Source: Reticulitermes lucifugus (lineage: Eukaryota > Arthropoda > Insecta > Blattodea > Rhinotermitidae). Taken from it: 31,671 nt of DNA. Made by a program: the position numbers and the translations under genes. Shown here one piece after another: positions 9,450-20,225 of this stretch. Position 1 is the stretch's first letter. The number at the start of each line of letters is the position of its first letter. The stretch spans positions 74,384 through 106,054 of the forward strand of contig JAKCWW010000542.1 of NCBI GenBank assembly GCA_026260175.1, in the 5' to 3' direction. The notes under the pieces are model-generated. The model saw nothing but the letters and a program-made list of their open reading frames with translations, was not told the DNA's origin and searched no databases.

Positions 9450-10240
9450 TCTACCTGTGTGCGGCAGTTTTCAGGGTACCGCCATTAGCTACATTCCGTT
9501 GCTTAATGGTGCAATTTATCAAGTCTATTTCCACTGTTTTATCTCACTTTGTGCGACTTTCAAATTACGTCCTTTAGTGTTGTTTCTTGCGTATTCCACA
9601 GCTCCTTGAGATGTAGGTCCTATCGGAAGAACCTAGAATGTCAGAATTTATGGTCCAGAGTAAAGGCAGAGAAAGCACAGAAGGTGTTGTTATAAGAATG
9701 CATGACAAAGTTATGATATAAAGGCAGCTAGTAATGACGGGAATGCCACAAACGGAACAATTTTCAATCTGGAATAAGTTGCGAACAGTTTAAAGTTTGC
9801 AAATGCTTGCTGCCTGTCACAGTCAGTTCAGGATCTGAGATCTTCCTGTCTCCTAGCTAACCATTAAAATATGTAATTCTATACTTTTATAACATTTGTG
9901 TTATACTGGTCTGGAACTTGTCCTGTTACCTTAAGGAAAGCTTATATATTGGAGGTACCTTCAGAGCAGCGTACTGTGAATATGTGGATCCAAAAGTACA
10001 CGAGTAACAGAAAGATGGAAAAAATTACACACTGAATTGATTTTTAATTTATTGCTTCACAATACATTGTTAGAATGATAAAAATCAAGGGGGATGATGT
10101 GGAGGGGTATGTATCACGTTTGAGACAGGTAAGAAACTAGTTAAATAAGGGAAGGGACCAGCTGAATGAAATAATAAAAAAAACAGTCAAATTATTGTCT
10201 GTCACAACTCTATATTTTATATTACTATAGATAAGCTACG
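9450..10240. other. AT-rich sequence without recognisable feature
   Basis: Nothing recognised as coding or repeat up to the motif at 10241. Confidence 0.5.
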
Positions 10241-10270
10241 TGTTTCGGTCCCTACGAACCATCATCATGG
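10241..10270 (-). other. Hammerhead-like core, degenerate, likely retroelement relic
   Basis: On the minus strand ATGATGA (10268-10262), one U, a 5-bp stem GGTTC with GGACC around GTAG, and then GAAAC follow one another. The layout matches the motif at 8890-8919. The first base of the canonical CUGANGA box is A here, which would abolish catalysis. The plus-strand wording acgtgtttcggtccctacga is of a kind often seen at the ends of insect retroelements. Confidence 0.4.
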
Positions 10271-10611
10271 TTTAATGTAGAAATTATTAAAATAAAGGTA
10301 AAGGCGTAAACATGAATGTAAACTTTCTAGTGAGATCTACAATTACATGCCATTTTACAATTTTCCAGTTTTCCAAATCCTTATCGATATCTTTGTAGTA
10401 GCTATTCATAAAAGTTGTGTTTTTTGTAAAAACATCAATTACTAAAATCAAAAGTCTTTTCAGTACATTTGCATCTACTTGTTTGTATCGATATTCTAAT
10501 TGTGTTAAAACGTGTGTGGTTCAAAGTTTAGCACAATTGAATGACATAAATCAACTTGAAAGAAATAAGCATAGATGCAAGATAATATGTCGAACGTGGT
10601 TTATGTAATAT
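10271..10611. other. AT-rich sequence without recognisable feature
   Basis: No motif found; may include flanking parts of the retroelement suggested by the motif just to the left. Confidence 0.45.
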
Positions 10612-10778
10612 AGTATGGATATATGAATTGGTTTCAGGTGGCCCAGGATGTAGTCCCGTGGCACGCACTTTTGAACACAGTAATGACCTCCAAAAAATCG
10701 CAGGACACTGATTTAATTCCAGCAGAAATGTTCTGAACAGGAGGCGAACGTACATTCTGATACACACTTACTTACTAA
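10612..10778 (+). pseudogene. LINE 3' end fragment
   Basis: The nucleotide string caggatgtagtcccgtggca, then cacttttgaacacagtaatg, follows the C-terminal coding end (AQDR.. RW.ALVNTVM) of the LINE type at 8230 and 13162. The stretch after it corresponds to the short 3' untranslated region and ends in a cttacttacta tail at about 10768-10778. It is directly followed by the start of the longer LINE at 10781, so two insertions of the same LINE type abut. Confidence 0.65.
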
Positions 10779-11344
10779 GCATAATTCTATTTGGAATAAG
10801 GCAGAATTACCCCAGACGTGGAAGGAGTAAATTATTGTACGTATTGATATGGAGGTTTACAAAACTGGTTATAATAATTATGGAGGCATGTCGTTGTTAT
10901 TAAGGAAATCGCCCAGCATTATACAGTCAATATTAACGCGTATGTAGACAGCAATATTGCGGATCCTCAGTGGATGTCGACGTAACAAATATTCTACGTA
11001 TACATTCGTCATCTACTGAGGGGAGAAAGTAACTTCAATGGTATAGCGCACCAAATGTTTATAAACGTAATATATTATGCTTCTGTTACATTGGAGGGAC
11101 GCATTGCACAACCGTCTCATTCAATTCAGTACAATCATTACAATAAATGGCTCAATACAATGTAAGCTTTGAAACTTCCGCCGCTGTTAAATACAAAGCA
11201 GTATCTATTCCCAGTCAGTCAGCCGCGTACTGACCACCTATGGCGTTTGCACTGTAATTAAACGTGTTTAAATGAAACCCATAGTAAATACACTAATATT
11301 CGAAAAATTTCATGGCTCATTTACTATTTAGAATAGTCCGCACT

Positions 11345-11644
11345 AAGGAGAGACTTGGCCGTGCCATGGCTCAGGCGGTTAGTCTCCGGCCTCTCACCGC
11401 GGAGGCCCGGGTTCGATCCCGGGTCAGTCCATGTGGGATTTGTGGTGGACAAAGTGACACTGGGACAAGTTTTTCCCCGAGTACTTAGGTTTTCCCCTGC
11501 CAGTTTCATTCCACCGGTGCATCATTACAAAAAAGAACAGAAAAAGCTAATCATCTTCATCACAGGGTTGCGCAATAAGCCTCAAGGCTGCGGTGCGTCT
11601 GTAGCATCTGCTGCGGGGCCCTTCACAAAAAAAAGGAGACACTT
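11345..11644 (+). mobile_element. tRNA-derived SINE (type C) inside the LINE, 12-bp target duplication
   Basis: The body is 11357-11632. The head resembles a leucine-type tRNA with box A tggctcaggcgg (11367-11378) and box B GGGTTCGATCCC (11409-11420). After the head comes catgtgggatttgtggtgga, a body I recognise from insect SINEs, and a short A-run at the end. Flanks AAGGAGAGACTT (11345-11356) and AAGGAGACACTT (11633-11644) differ at one base. That site is the GDAL part of the QGDALSP motif of the surrounding reverse transcriptase. Confidence 0.9.
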
Positions 11645-12309
11645 CAGCTGTATTGCTTACGCACTTCGCTTTTGAACACGATATTATGGAGATCCAAGGA
11701 AATGAGGAGAGATTTGAATTGGATATACCAGAATGTGGTCCATGCTGGTGATATTATTTTGTTTTGCGAGACCGTAAATATCGTAAAGAGGAATACAGTT
11801 ACGCTCTAGTAAGGAGGCTGAATTACAAGAAATCACATAACAATCTAAGTATATGTTTATTTATTGTAATCACAAAAACTGTAAAATATTTTTAATATCT
11901 ATAAAAACATGTTATAAATTATTTAAGCAGTCGAAAACTCAAATATTTAGGAACAACGGTAGTGAATCGAAAATGTATTCATAAAGAAGTTAAAGAGCAG
12001 ATGACATTTGGTCGAAGCTTGTTACCTCCTTTTTCAGTCATAATATGTTGCCTTTTATACTGATATCTAAAAACGTAAGGACTAAATGTTCAAATCTGTA
12101 ATTTTACAAGCTTTTTGTGGGTGTAGAACTTTATCACTCCAAGGGAAGAGCATATATTGAGGGTTAGTGTCAGGGTTTTACAGTCATAATACAGTTTTAT
12201 TTGTGTTTATTCATATTGCAGTACGCACTTAACTTCGCTACACGTTTTTAGCGCTTACTGCCATAATCAGGAGTGGCATATATAAATGCTAAACTGCAGT
12301 GCGATGCAA

Positions 12310-12360
12310 TGTACACGCTGTGGTTAGCGTGTTGCCAGCGCGCTAACCACACCGTGCACC
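12310..12360. other. Strong hairpin inside the inverted-repeat element
   Basis: TGTGGTTAGCG, an 11-base loop and CGCTAACCACA form a perfect 11-bp stem. It is extended by an imperfect outer stem of gtacacgc against ccgtgcac, 6 of 8 pairing. The same symmetry explains the similar overlapping frames on both strands here, which are therefore not genes. Confidence 0.8.
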
Positions 12361-12830
12361 TAACACCACACTTTGACCCTCCAGTCATTAACATACACAA
12401 AACATTTGTACAGAAAAAGAAGACGAATTTACGTAACATTTCACCACTACACTTAAAATTAACAATACCGTCGACATATCTATGATATAGTTTCGATATA
12501 ACATATAAGAATAAATTTTAAATTTGTGATTTTATCGCCTCGCAGAACACCGAAGTGAAGCAATGTAAATGGCAACAGTGTGTAGTCACGAAAACGCACA
12601 ACTAAAGCAAATATTTTTGCGACTGTAAAATATAATAATTTTATTAATTGTATCAACATTTATTCCGGTGATAAAAGTTTCTAGTTATATTTTACGTCGT
12701 TATGTATTTTAGGACAGGCGCATTTCAAATTGATATTTGTGTATATTACTCTTGAAGATGACACTAATTGGCGGAAATATTTGGCGAAGTTAAGCGCATA
12801 TATAGTATGAAATAAACACAACTTAGTACA

Positions 12831-13096
12831 CAAATGCAGTTCTATTTTTTTTTCAATAACTCGACAGCCCCTTGGGGGCCTAGGCCGCCTCATTTTTCGA
12901 GGCTTCACNNNNNNNNNNNNNNNNNNNNNNNNNNNNNNNNNNNNNNNNNNNNNNNNNNNNNNNNNNNNNNNNNNNNNNNNNNNNNNNNNNNNNNNNNNNN
13001 NNNNNNNNNNNNNNNNNNACAATCCAAGTAAGCGAGCGGCCGTAGACCCACGCCTTAGACCGCGCGGCCACTGGGATCGGCAAATGAAGTTCTATT
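12831..13096 (-). mobile_element. tRNA-derived SINE (type B), middle lost in assembly gap
   Basis: The body is 12847-13080. On the minus strand the head starts ccgatcccagtggccgcgcg, identical in type to the copy at 22440. Its 3' part reads atgaggcggcctaggcccc and ends in an A-run. Flanks CAAATGCAGTTCTATT (12831-12846) and CAAATGAAGTTCTATT (13081-13096) are a 16-bp target duplication with one mismatch. Bases 12909-13018 are N, so box B and the mid-body are not visible. Confidence 0.85.
12909..13018. other. Assembly gap, 110 N
   Basis: A run of N within a SINE. The complete copy at 22180-22440 suggests roughly this much sequence is missing, but the true length is not known from the window. Confidence 0.99.
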
Positions 13097-13539
13097 AGGA
13101 TGTTAAGCTCTTGAAATTAATTAATAACTTGCAGCATGTCTCAACAGTATGTAATATTGACCCTGCTGAAGGGAGTATTTGGAAGAAACGGGGAGGATGG
13201 GGAAGGAGACTGCACAAAACTGCGTAATTAGGCGTTTAAAATTTGTGTTATTCACAGACCATTATTGCAATAACCATGGCCCGAACGTTAAGATGTACTT
13301 GGTGCCATGGGAGATAACAGAAATGCGTACAAAATTTTGGTCGGAAACCTGAGAGGATATATCTCTTAGAAGACCCAGATGTAGATGAGAGGGTACTATC
13401 ACAATAAATCTTAAAGAAACAATTCGTTGTGAAAATGTACGCTGTATTAAAATGGTTCAGGATAGGGTCCCATGGCAGACTCTTGTGAACACGTAATATA
13501 GTGTCTGGTCTTGCCGTAACATGCCCTGTCCGCACAGAG

Positions 13540-13745
13540 GAGAAGTAGAGGTAAAGCTCTTCTCATTCTTAACCTCGGCGCTAGATGGGTATTGGGAGGT
13601 CATCGCCACTGGCCGGCCAGTTGACACCGGGAAAGTGCCTCAACGCCCACGTACGGACCCCAATGCCCGTACAGTCTCTTACCCTCACCGGGGTTCGAAA
13701 CACGAAACGTCCAGCCTGTAGCGAATCGCTAGACCGGCTACACTT
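13540..13745 (-). mobile_element. tRNA-derived SINE (type A) near the LINE 3' end
   Basis: On the minus strand the head reads tagccggtctagcgattcg with box B GTTTCGAACCCC (about 13691-13702), then a body with catctagcgccgaggttaag, and a tail agctttacctctacttctcc. Body and tail match the type A copies at 7339 and 29692. LINE-like sequence appears on both sides (to about 13500 and from 13753), so this is probably a further nested insertion, but no target duplication could be identified. Confidence 0.75.
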
Positions 13746-13805
13746 TGTCAGGATCTATAGAAGGCTTAATTTTTTGAGTAACAGGAAGGACTTAAACTCC
13801 ACCTT

Positions 13806-14469
13806 CCTGACTTGCTTAAAGAGGGCTAATTTTATGCCTCTTGTAACAACTTCTAAACCAGTTTATAATATGTAAAAGTCGTGAAAATGCACCGTATGTT
13901 ATCTTACCATGGAGTATGACGAATTTGGTCACCCCGCAGTCACTGAACGCGCTGTATACTGCAATATGTCATTCTGACGTAATGCTTGAGATTATTCGAA
14001 AGTCACGCAGTATTGTGATGCCGCTTATGTTGTTAAATAGTAAAAGTAATTGTATCTAGCTTACTTTTTTGTAACTTACGTCCCCGATCTTTAAAATACT
14101 TTTACGCGAACTTCAAGGAAATAAATTTTTCCCATTCAAATAAACCTGTCTATTTGATGTAACTGACATGTAAATATTTGGAGTGTCGTTTCTGGGGTCT
14201 ACTCCGTTTCCCTATAGATATCACTTAATTATAAGCAATAGTCAGTTACTATTTCACTTTAGAATTCAGGATATGACGGATTTTATATGTGCTTTTTGGG
14301 TTAATGTGTTTTAGAGTCTGCGCCATTGGCAAAACATAAACCAGCCTGGAGCTTTTAACTTCGCTTCAACGAAATCCGTATCATTATACTCACAAAACTA
14401 ATTTAATTACTTTTAATATGTTTTTTTTTGCTTTTATTACTATATTACTCTTTGGTATCAGCTAAATAT
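13806..14469. other. AT-rich sequence without recognisable feature
   Basis: No gene, RNA or repeat family recognised. Confidence 0.5.
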
Positions 14470-14664
14470 GCCCTGTCATGAATGTTATTTGGGAATTACG
14501 CTTACCTTCCATATAACATTCACAGAGAGGTTAAAAGCAGGATTAATTCGCAGAAGGCTTGCTACACTCCATGCCACAAGCTCCTTCCTTCCTATCTCCT
14601 GCATAGAAACCGAAATCTTAAAACAGGAGGAAAAATAACATTGCTTGTTATTTTGTATGGGTAA
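14470..14664 (+). pseudogene. LINE reverse transcriptase fragment, thumb region
   Basis: The sequence reads YLGITLT in one frame, then, after a frameshift, NIHREVKSRINSQKACY, KLLPSYLLHRN and ILYG before a stop. Relatives read YLGTTLTNQN, IHEEIKSRINSGNACY, LLSS.LLSKN and VVLYGCETW. The LINE at 10781-13805 has its own copy of this segment near 11995-12130, so this is a separate insertion. It stops abruptly where a SINE-type 3' end begins. Confidence 0.75.
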
Positions 14665-14671
14665 AAAACTT

Positions 14672-14722
14672 GATGTGAGGCGGCCTAGGCCCGAGTAGGG
14701 CTGCTGCGCCACAGGACAAAGT
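14672..14722 (+). mobile_element. 3' end of a type B SINE
   Basis: The string tgaggcggcctaggcccgag continuing to ctgcgccacag matches the 3' end of the SINE at 22180-22440, about 32 of 39 bases, and shares tgaggcggcctaggccc with the copy at 12847. The tRNA head and body are absent. It lies eight bases after the LINE piece ending at 14664. Confidence 0.7.
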
Positions 14723-17700
14723 AAACAGGTCTAGATTCCCAGTCTAATACAAAACAAGCCGGACATGTGTGTAGAGCATAGCAATTCTTACTATTTTGAA
14801 CACTTTTGTTTAATAATATCGAAAATCGTACAACTTACGGAAGAGAACCATCAATATAAATTGTGCCTTATTTCTCTCCACAAAATTTGGTAGTAACATT
14901 TTCCATTTCAGTAAACGCAGGGCCGTTACTGTATCTGGCCAATATCTTTTGCCACTTCCTGTCGATTCTTTTATAGTACAAAACATTGCCCACTCAGCGG
15001 CCGGCTCCCACTCTCGGAGTTTCTATAATCATTTGCCTGTCGCCATATGGATTTCGTATGATATATGCGCTGAATACAGCAGACAGAGAAAATGTAGGAT
15101 AAAATCAGACAACGGTTTGTAAATACAGGTTTGATTATACCATTAACATAACAGGCGGAAGACGCATGCTAAATTCATCCGTATGTTAAGACTGTGGTTC
15201 ACAGACTCTAGGACACAGATGGTGAAGCAAAACTTAATTTTGTGAAATGGTAACTTCACGGTGTGAATGATGGACACATAGACCCCCACACTCGTTCTCT
15301 TTAATGACTATCGTATATATCATCGCCACAGCTAGAACCAACTTGGACGCGGGCTTCGGTTTTGGCGTCGATGTCGACTTTTTGTTCTGTATGGATCCGT
15401 CTGGGCTCTCCCATTTTGGAACGCATTCCACAAAGCATTTCCAGTTTCTGAAGCGTGGGCAGTTGCTCTGAAGGCCTAATGTTCTTATCCTTCTGTTAGT
15501 CCTGTGATTGATCTGCGTTAACCTGCTGTTTCTCACATGTGTGGAGTGCTAATGGCTGGTTCTTGCTGCTTGGTACTACCGGACGTGCTGAAGTGCTCTT
15601 TACCCTTACCAGCTGTCATTTTGATACAATCAGATGACATACAACATTCCAGTATTCATAAAATAAACTGCAGTGTTTGGAAACTATGAGATTTGTAATT
15701 TAGTGTTTGAATGTGCATATGTAGCATCTTGTCTGATTCTTTGGCAATATACATAGTAATATTAATAATAATTTATGCTCACCGTGTGCAAAGTGTTAGT
15801 TGTCATAGTTTGACACTTTACATGAGAAATTCATCTATTTAATATTCATGTATTCAGTTTCTACCACACCGAAACACAGCATATCATTTACAAAGTCTAG
15901 CCAATTAATACGGTTTGGGGGAAATCGCCTTCCTTCTGTATATCTTGCAACAAATTGCACACTACGAACATGCAAAGTTCTTGAATGATAAGGTGGGTGA
16001 TATATGTCGTTACCACTGACTGTACTTTAAGGTAATAGTGCGAAGGTTATTTACGTTAGGTTTAGTTATTGATGTTGAGTTGTTAGAGAGGCAGAACGAA
16101 TGTGGAATGGCAAAAATGGCAAACACTGTTAGGTTTTTGAGGACATGCACTTCATTTGGACGTGCGTGCTTATATATGTGTGTGTAAGTAACCTTAATTC
16201 ATATTTTCTTCACGTTTAACTATAACAATCGCTAGAAACTTCAGGTGCCCGGAAAATTATATATTTATATTTAGTAATATAGTTGTATTTTCGACAGATG
16301 AACGTGAAGCTCACTGAAGTAAGAAAAATCGCAAATATGCATAGTGAAATTGTGTTCATCTTTATTCTTTACAACTGCATATAAATGCTACTTGGTGTCG
16401 ATACAGGTCCGTGTGAAATCGTCTTTTAAAGCATTCGCTTGTTGATCTGTTTTGGGTACTGCTATTAGCGTAGTGTCTTGATAATGGTGTGATGTTTATA
16501 TGTCCCTAAACTATTCATTCCATCCTTCCCTTGTTTCTTTCACTTTCTAGAACTATCTTATTTTCGTATTTTCTCGTAAGGTAAATGTTCCATTTTTAAT
16601 ATCTCTATACTTTGTCGGCAAAGTAGCATTTCTTATGATATTAACTTAATACCACCTAATCCCTTGGAATGGATTATACTAAGAGTTTGATAGTTCTCTT
16701 TTACGCCTTCTTCTTTATATTCTGCTGAATGTGGTGCCATTTGGCATTCAGTACAGATAAAATTCTCTCTCTGCCTCTCTCTCTTCAGCCATTAAATTAA
16801 ACATGAGCAAAATTTGAATCATCAAAAGTCTTTCACTTTGAATTAGAACGAGTTCTGTAGAGTTCTGTCAAACTCTAAATAAAATATTAATTATTTTTAT
16901 TCACTGGCTAATGTCGGTTGCATGACGGGTATGGGACCAGAGAGAAAGATAAATTGTAAAAAGTATAATAATCATTAATTTCTCACCTATGAATTAAAGA
17001 TATATGATAATCTGTCACTACGAAACATTTCAACATTACATTACGTGGCCTAATTTCGCACGTCCTCCAAGTTAGTAATATTTACGGAAGCAAAAGTGAA
17101 CCATGTGTACTAGAAGAAGAATTTTTTTTCGCAGTGGCATGATATGTATGAAAATTCTTCTGTTGCTGAAAACGTTAATGGTAAGGACAGACATAGACAC
17201 GCCAAGACAGAGAACGCATTAACAGACAGACATGATAGTACCCTGTACCACTTATAACGTTAGAAAAGTAGGCCAACTGCAATGGAAGACGCAGAAAGTG
17301 GGCTTATTACGTATTTGCTGTTTATTATGTATGTTTGGCTAAATTTTGAGACATTTTAATCGTTAACAAAGGAAGGGAACTCTCCATTATATTATCTCGT
17401 TAGTTGAAAAAAATGTCATAAATACGAATCCTTATTGAATAAATATATGGTCAAAACTGTCCAGGACATAATTCAGGGCAGCCTGTGCGTTGTCATTCGT
17501 TTTGCCAGTAACAAGTCAAGACTTAATCCGAGGACCTCTTGAACACAAGTGTAGGTCGTTGCTGTTGGAATATTCACTTTCATCTGTCTCCGGTTTACAT
17601 CGTCAGTCCCCTCAAATTCATTTATGATACTTATGCGAGATTTTATAATATTTGTATAATATTACATTATCGCAGAAGAACAAGTGTATAAAAGGTGGAA

Positions 17701-18398
17701 ATATAATTATATCCGCAGAGAGATTTAAGGATGAAATTTCGCATACTTCAAATCAAAGTAAAGTGTCCGATGTGCTCTAATACTCTAATCGCAATATCTT
17801 CTCAGTGCCATAATTCAAGGATCAGATGCCAGATTCCTATAGCAGAGACACGGGTTAGACTGAGTTAGTAAGAACTGAATTTGGCATTGGGTTTTGTATG
17901 AAGAAAGTCTGCATAACAAATCAGGCAATGTACGTATAACGTAACATTGAGGCGCGTTCCCGTAACCATTGTCACCGTGGAAAAGCATTGAGTATTAAAT
18001 ATTATGAGTGCGTATCTGTATTCTTGCCTTAGTTATCCGTCATGCAAATCACATGGTTTCTGCGCCGCATTATACTTCCATCTTTGGCCTGTCTGGCTGT
18101 ACCATATTTTTCCACATTTTCTCATTTAAAGTCACGATTTTCGGAAAACAGGCATTGAACATAAAGTGCGTGTTTTGATTTTCTCTGCGACTTTTGTCTA
18201 CAACATTTCTTATTCTAGGAAGAATTCATGGAGATACAAATGTACAGACGCCTTCATGTAAAGCACCCGTTATTCTTGTCAGATCTTAATCAAACATGAA
18301 TTTTCTCGACAGATTTTCGAAAAATCCTCAAATATCACATTTCATGAAAATCTATCCTGTGGGAGCCGAGTTGTTCCATGCGGAGAGACGGACAACGA
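14723..18398. other. Long AT-rich stretch, no gene recognised
   Basis: The longest open frame is a minus-strand one of 100 codons at 15234-15536. It is somewhat GC-richer than its surroundings, with a KPKPASK-type stretch, but has no recognised domain. A CT-rich run sits at about 16764-16789. No SINE or LINE motifs were found. Confidence 0.45.
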
Positions 18399-18399
18399 A

Positions 18400-18418
18400 A
18401 CGGACGGACAGACAGACA
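18400..18418. repeat. Short GGAC/AGAC repeat
   Basis: A short run of four-base units acgg, acgg, acag, acag, aca; degenerate and too short to classify. Confidence 0.6.
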
Positions 18419-19270
18419 TAACGAAGCTAATAGTCGCTTTTCGCAAGTCTGCAAACACGCCTAAAATCAAAGGACTGTCTGATATATTGTAAACAGTTCT
18501 ATACAAGTAAAATGAGCATCGAATCAAATTAGGTTTGGCATTCGAGATGTTTTGTTTTATCAGCAAATGCCAGTTTCCTCTTTGTTTATTACCAAGTCCT
18601 TTCTATGTAAAGCAGGAGATTGCCACATATTTCTCTGCGGTTTCCTCCTGGCCTTGTTTGAAGCACTGAATGAAACGGACTTAATTTTCCATTTCCATTT
18701 AGATGAAGTTGCAGCAATGACGGTGGATTGCTGTACTTACAGCAAAATGACGCAAGACAAGCAGTTTACCCAAACTGTTTGCAGAAATTCCTAATCTGAA
18801 TTAAGAATGTAACGAATTAACTAAAGTAACTAACTCATTCACGCACACATTCGCTCTTTCACTCATTCAATCATTCATTTCATGGATCGAAGTCCTTATT
18901 CTGAAGCTGTTAGTCATTTTAAGTTCAACGCAAGCTTGACTTCTTTCACCACGTTTAAATCACCATTAACACTTGACACGGAGTAATGTTTTATATTTGT
19001 CATGTCAATGCTTAGACTTTTGCTTCAATGACAGACCGTTTTGTTACGTGTAACCTGTAAGTGAAAAACTAAAAGTGCTATATGCAAGATTATCAACGGT
19101 ATAAATTTTAACAGATGAAACTACTGGCATAAACATGTCGTTTAAAGAGGGACTGTCGCGTCCGGTGGAAAGTATCTTGGGGTGTGAGTTACAGCATACT
19201 TCTGGCATTAAATGTACTTAACAGGACAGTGAGACATACAGGAGGAGTGGAGAAGCATTTGAACTCCGAC
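18419..19270. other. No recognisable feature
   Basis: An 80-codon plus-strand frame at 18552-18794 has no recognised motif. A run of cactcattcaatcattcatt near 18858 is weakly repetitive. Confidence 0.45.
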
Positions 19271-19648
19271 AGTGGTTATATTGTTTTAATACAAGACATC
19301 GCCTTTGGTATGCAGATAAACAAGTATATTTATTCTTATTAATTATACTGTTATAACCAACACTTCGTTTTTAAATGCATATTTTGGCATTAAAAAATAT
19401 ATTTGCATTGCAGTAATAGAGTTTTCTTCTCAAGTTTCTGTAATGATGGATAAGCGCTTGACCAGCGTTTATAATTTGAATGCAAGACATCCCCGTTAGT
19501 ATGCAGATACAAAAGTATATATATTCTTATTAATTATACAGTTATAATCAACATTTTGTTTTTAAATGCATATTTAGGCCTAAATACGCATTTTTAAAAA
19601 CGAAGTGTTGGTTATAACTATACAATTAATAAGAATAAATATACTTTT
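19271..19648. repeat. Direct repeat joined to a 138-bp palindrome
   Basis: A block at 19271-19388 recurs as a direct copy at 19464-19580 (shared landmarks: caagacatc, tatgcagata, ttattcttattaattata, tttttaaatgcatattt). The second copy is followed at once by an inverted copy at 19579-19648. Arms 19511-19578 and 19579-19648 meet at the perfect 12-bp palindrome tttaggcctaaa and pair over most of their length, with few mismatches. The class is unknown; it could be a foldback element or a DNA-transposon end. Confidence 0.85.
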
Positions 19649-20225
19649 GAGTCGTTATACTTTTGGTTAGGCCTGCTGTCACTTTGCAGCCGTCGAACTG
19701 ATGCTGTTGGTATTCTGATTGCAAGTGTGGAGAAAGTCTTTGTGACTTTACCGGGTGCAAACCCCTGCCTTACAACCCACAGCTAATTATTGGATTGCCT
19801 GAGCTGTTGCTGTTCCTGCATTATGATGTGAACAATCTCACATCCACAGTTAAAGATGTGAGAAGTGCTTCATTTGTTTACTCGATTAAGGAATTTACAT
19901 ATTATCACATTTGCAGGGAAATTAGGTAAATTTGGTGTCGCTGGATGATGAACATTGGTACATACTGCGAGGAAGTTTCATCGTCGTGTAAGGTGGAAGT
20001 TGGCAAGAAAATTAGAAGATATGACAGTCAAAGTGGAACTACCCGAAGTTGATTATCGGTTATATAGAAATTCTTTGCTTCAATTACTTGAAATCCGAGT
20101 CTTAATACAGGATGTTTGTAAATGGATTTTACGATTTTGGTATTTTATTACTCATAGCTACTTTAAGTTATACTTTTACAACACAAGCCAACTGAAAGAC
20201 CAATTAAAAAGTATTTGAAGAGTGA
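19649..20225. other. No recognisable feature
   Basis: A plus-strand frame at 19955-20218 (87 codons) begins with a basic, protein-like stretch (FHRRVRWKLARKLEDM), but I do not recognise it and its second half looks like random AT-rich translation. Confidence 0.4.

Larger units (their letters stand above)
12178..13161. mobile_element. Inverted-repeat element of unknown class interrupting the LINE
   Basis: LINE homology stops near 12177 and resumes near 13162, so the segment between is an insertion. It contains inverted arms: 12202-12285 on one side and 12735-12820 on the other, sharing TGTGTTTATT, then a variable part, then CTTAACTTCGC, and then weaker similarity to tcaagagt/tcaggagt. Between them is a strong hairpin at 12310-12360. 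The class is unknown: no transposase, and no clear target duplication. A SINE later entered its right flank (12847-13080). The 65 bases at 13097-13161 are unexplained. Confidence 0.55.
10781..13805 (+). pseudogene. Long decayed LINE reverse transcriptase with nested insertions
   Basis: Non-LTR retrotransposon reverse transcriptase, present in four blocks. Block 1 (10781-11356) reads IWNKAELPQTWKE, then TGYNNYGGMSLL, then RRNKYST and NGIAHQMFI: the fingers and first palm part. Block 2 (11633-12177) starts GDTSAVLL, then HFAFEH, then VHAGD (11738-11752), the site of the usual YADD catalytic box with both Y and the first D changed, then KYLGTTVVNRKCIHKEVK and the thumb region, ending near REEHRLRV-like sequence. 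Block 3 (13162-13500) gives the FG..REE, RNAYKILVG and AQDR regions. Block 4 (13753-13805) fits the short 3' untranslated end. Many stops and frameshifts show it is long dead. The clade was not determined. Confidence 0.75.

Noticed and set aside
11357..11430. Possible functional leucine tRNA gene
   Set aside because: It continues into a SINE body and is flanked by a target duplication inside a LINE.
12248..12485. Overlapping frames on both strands with similar peptides
   Set aside because: The similarity is produced by the hairpin at 12310-12360; there is no gene evidence.
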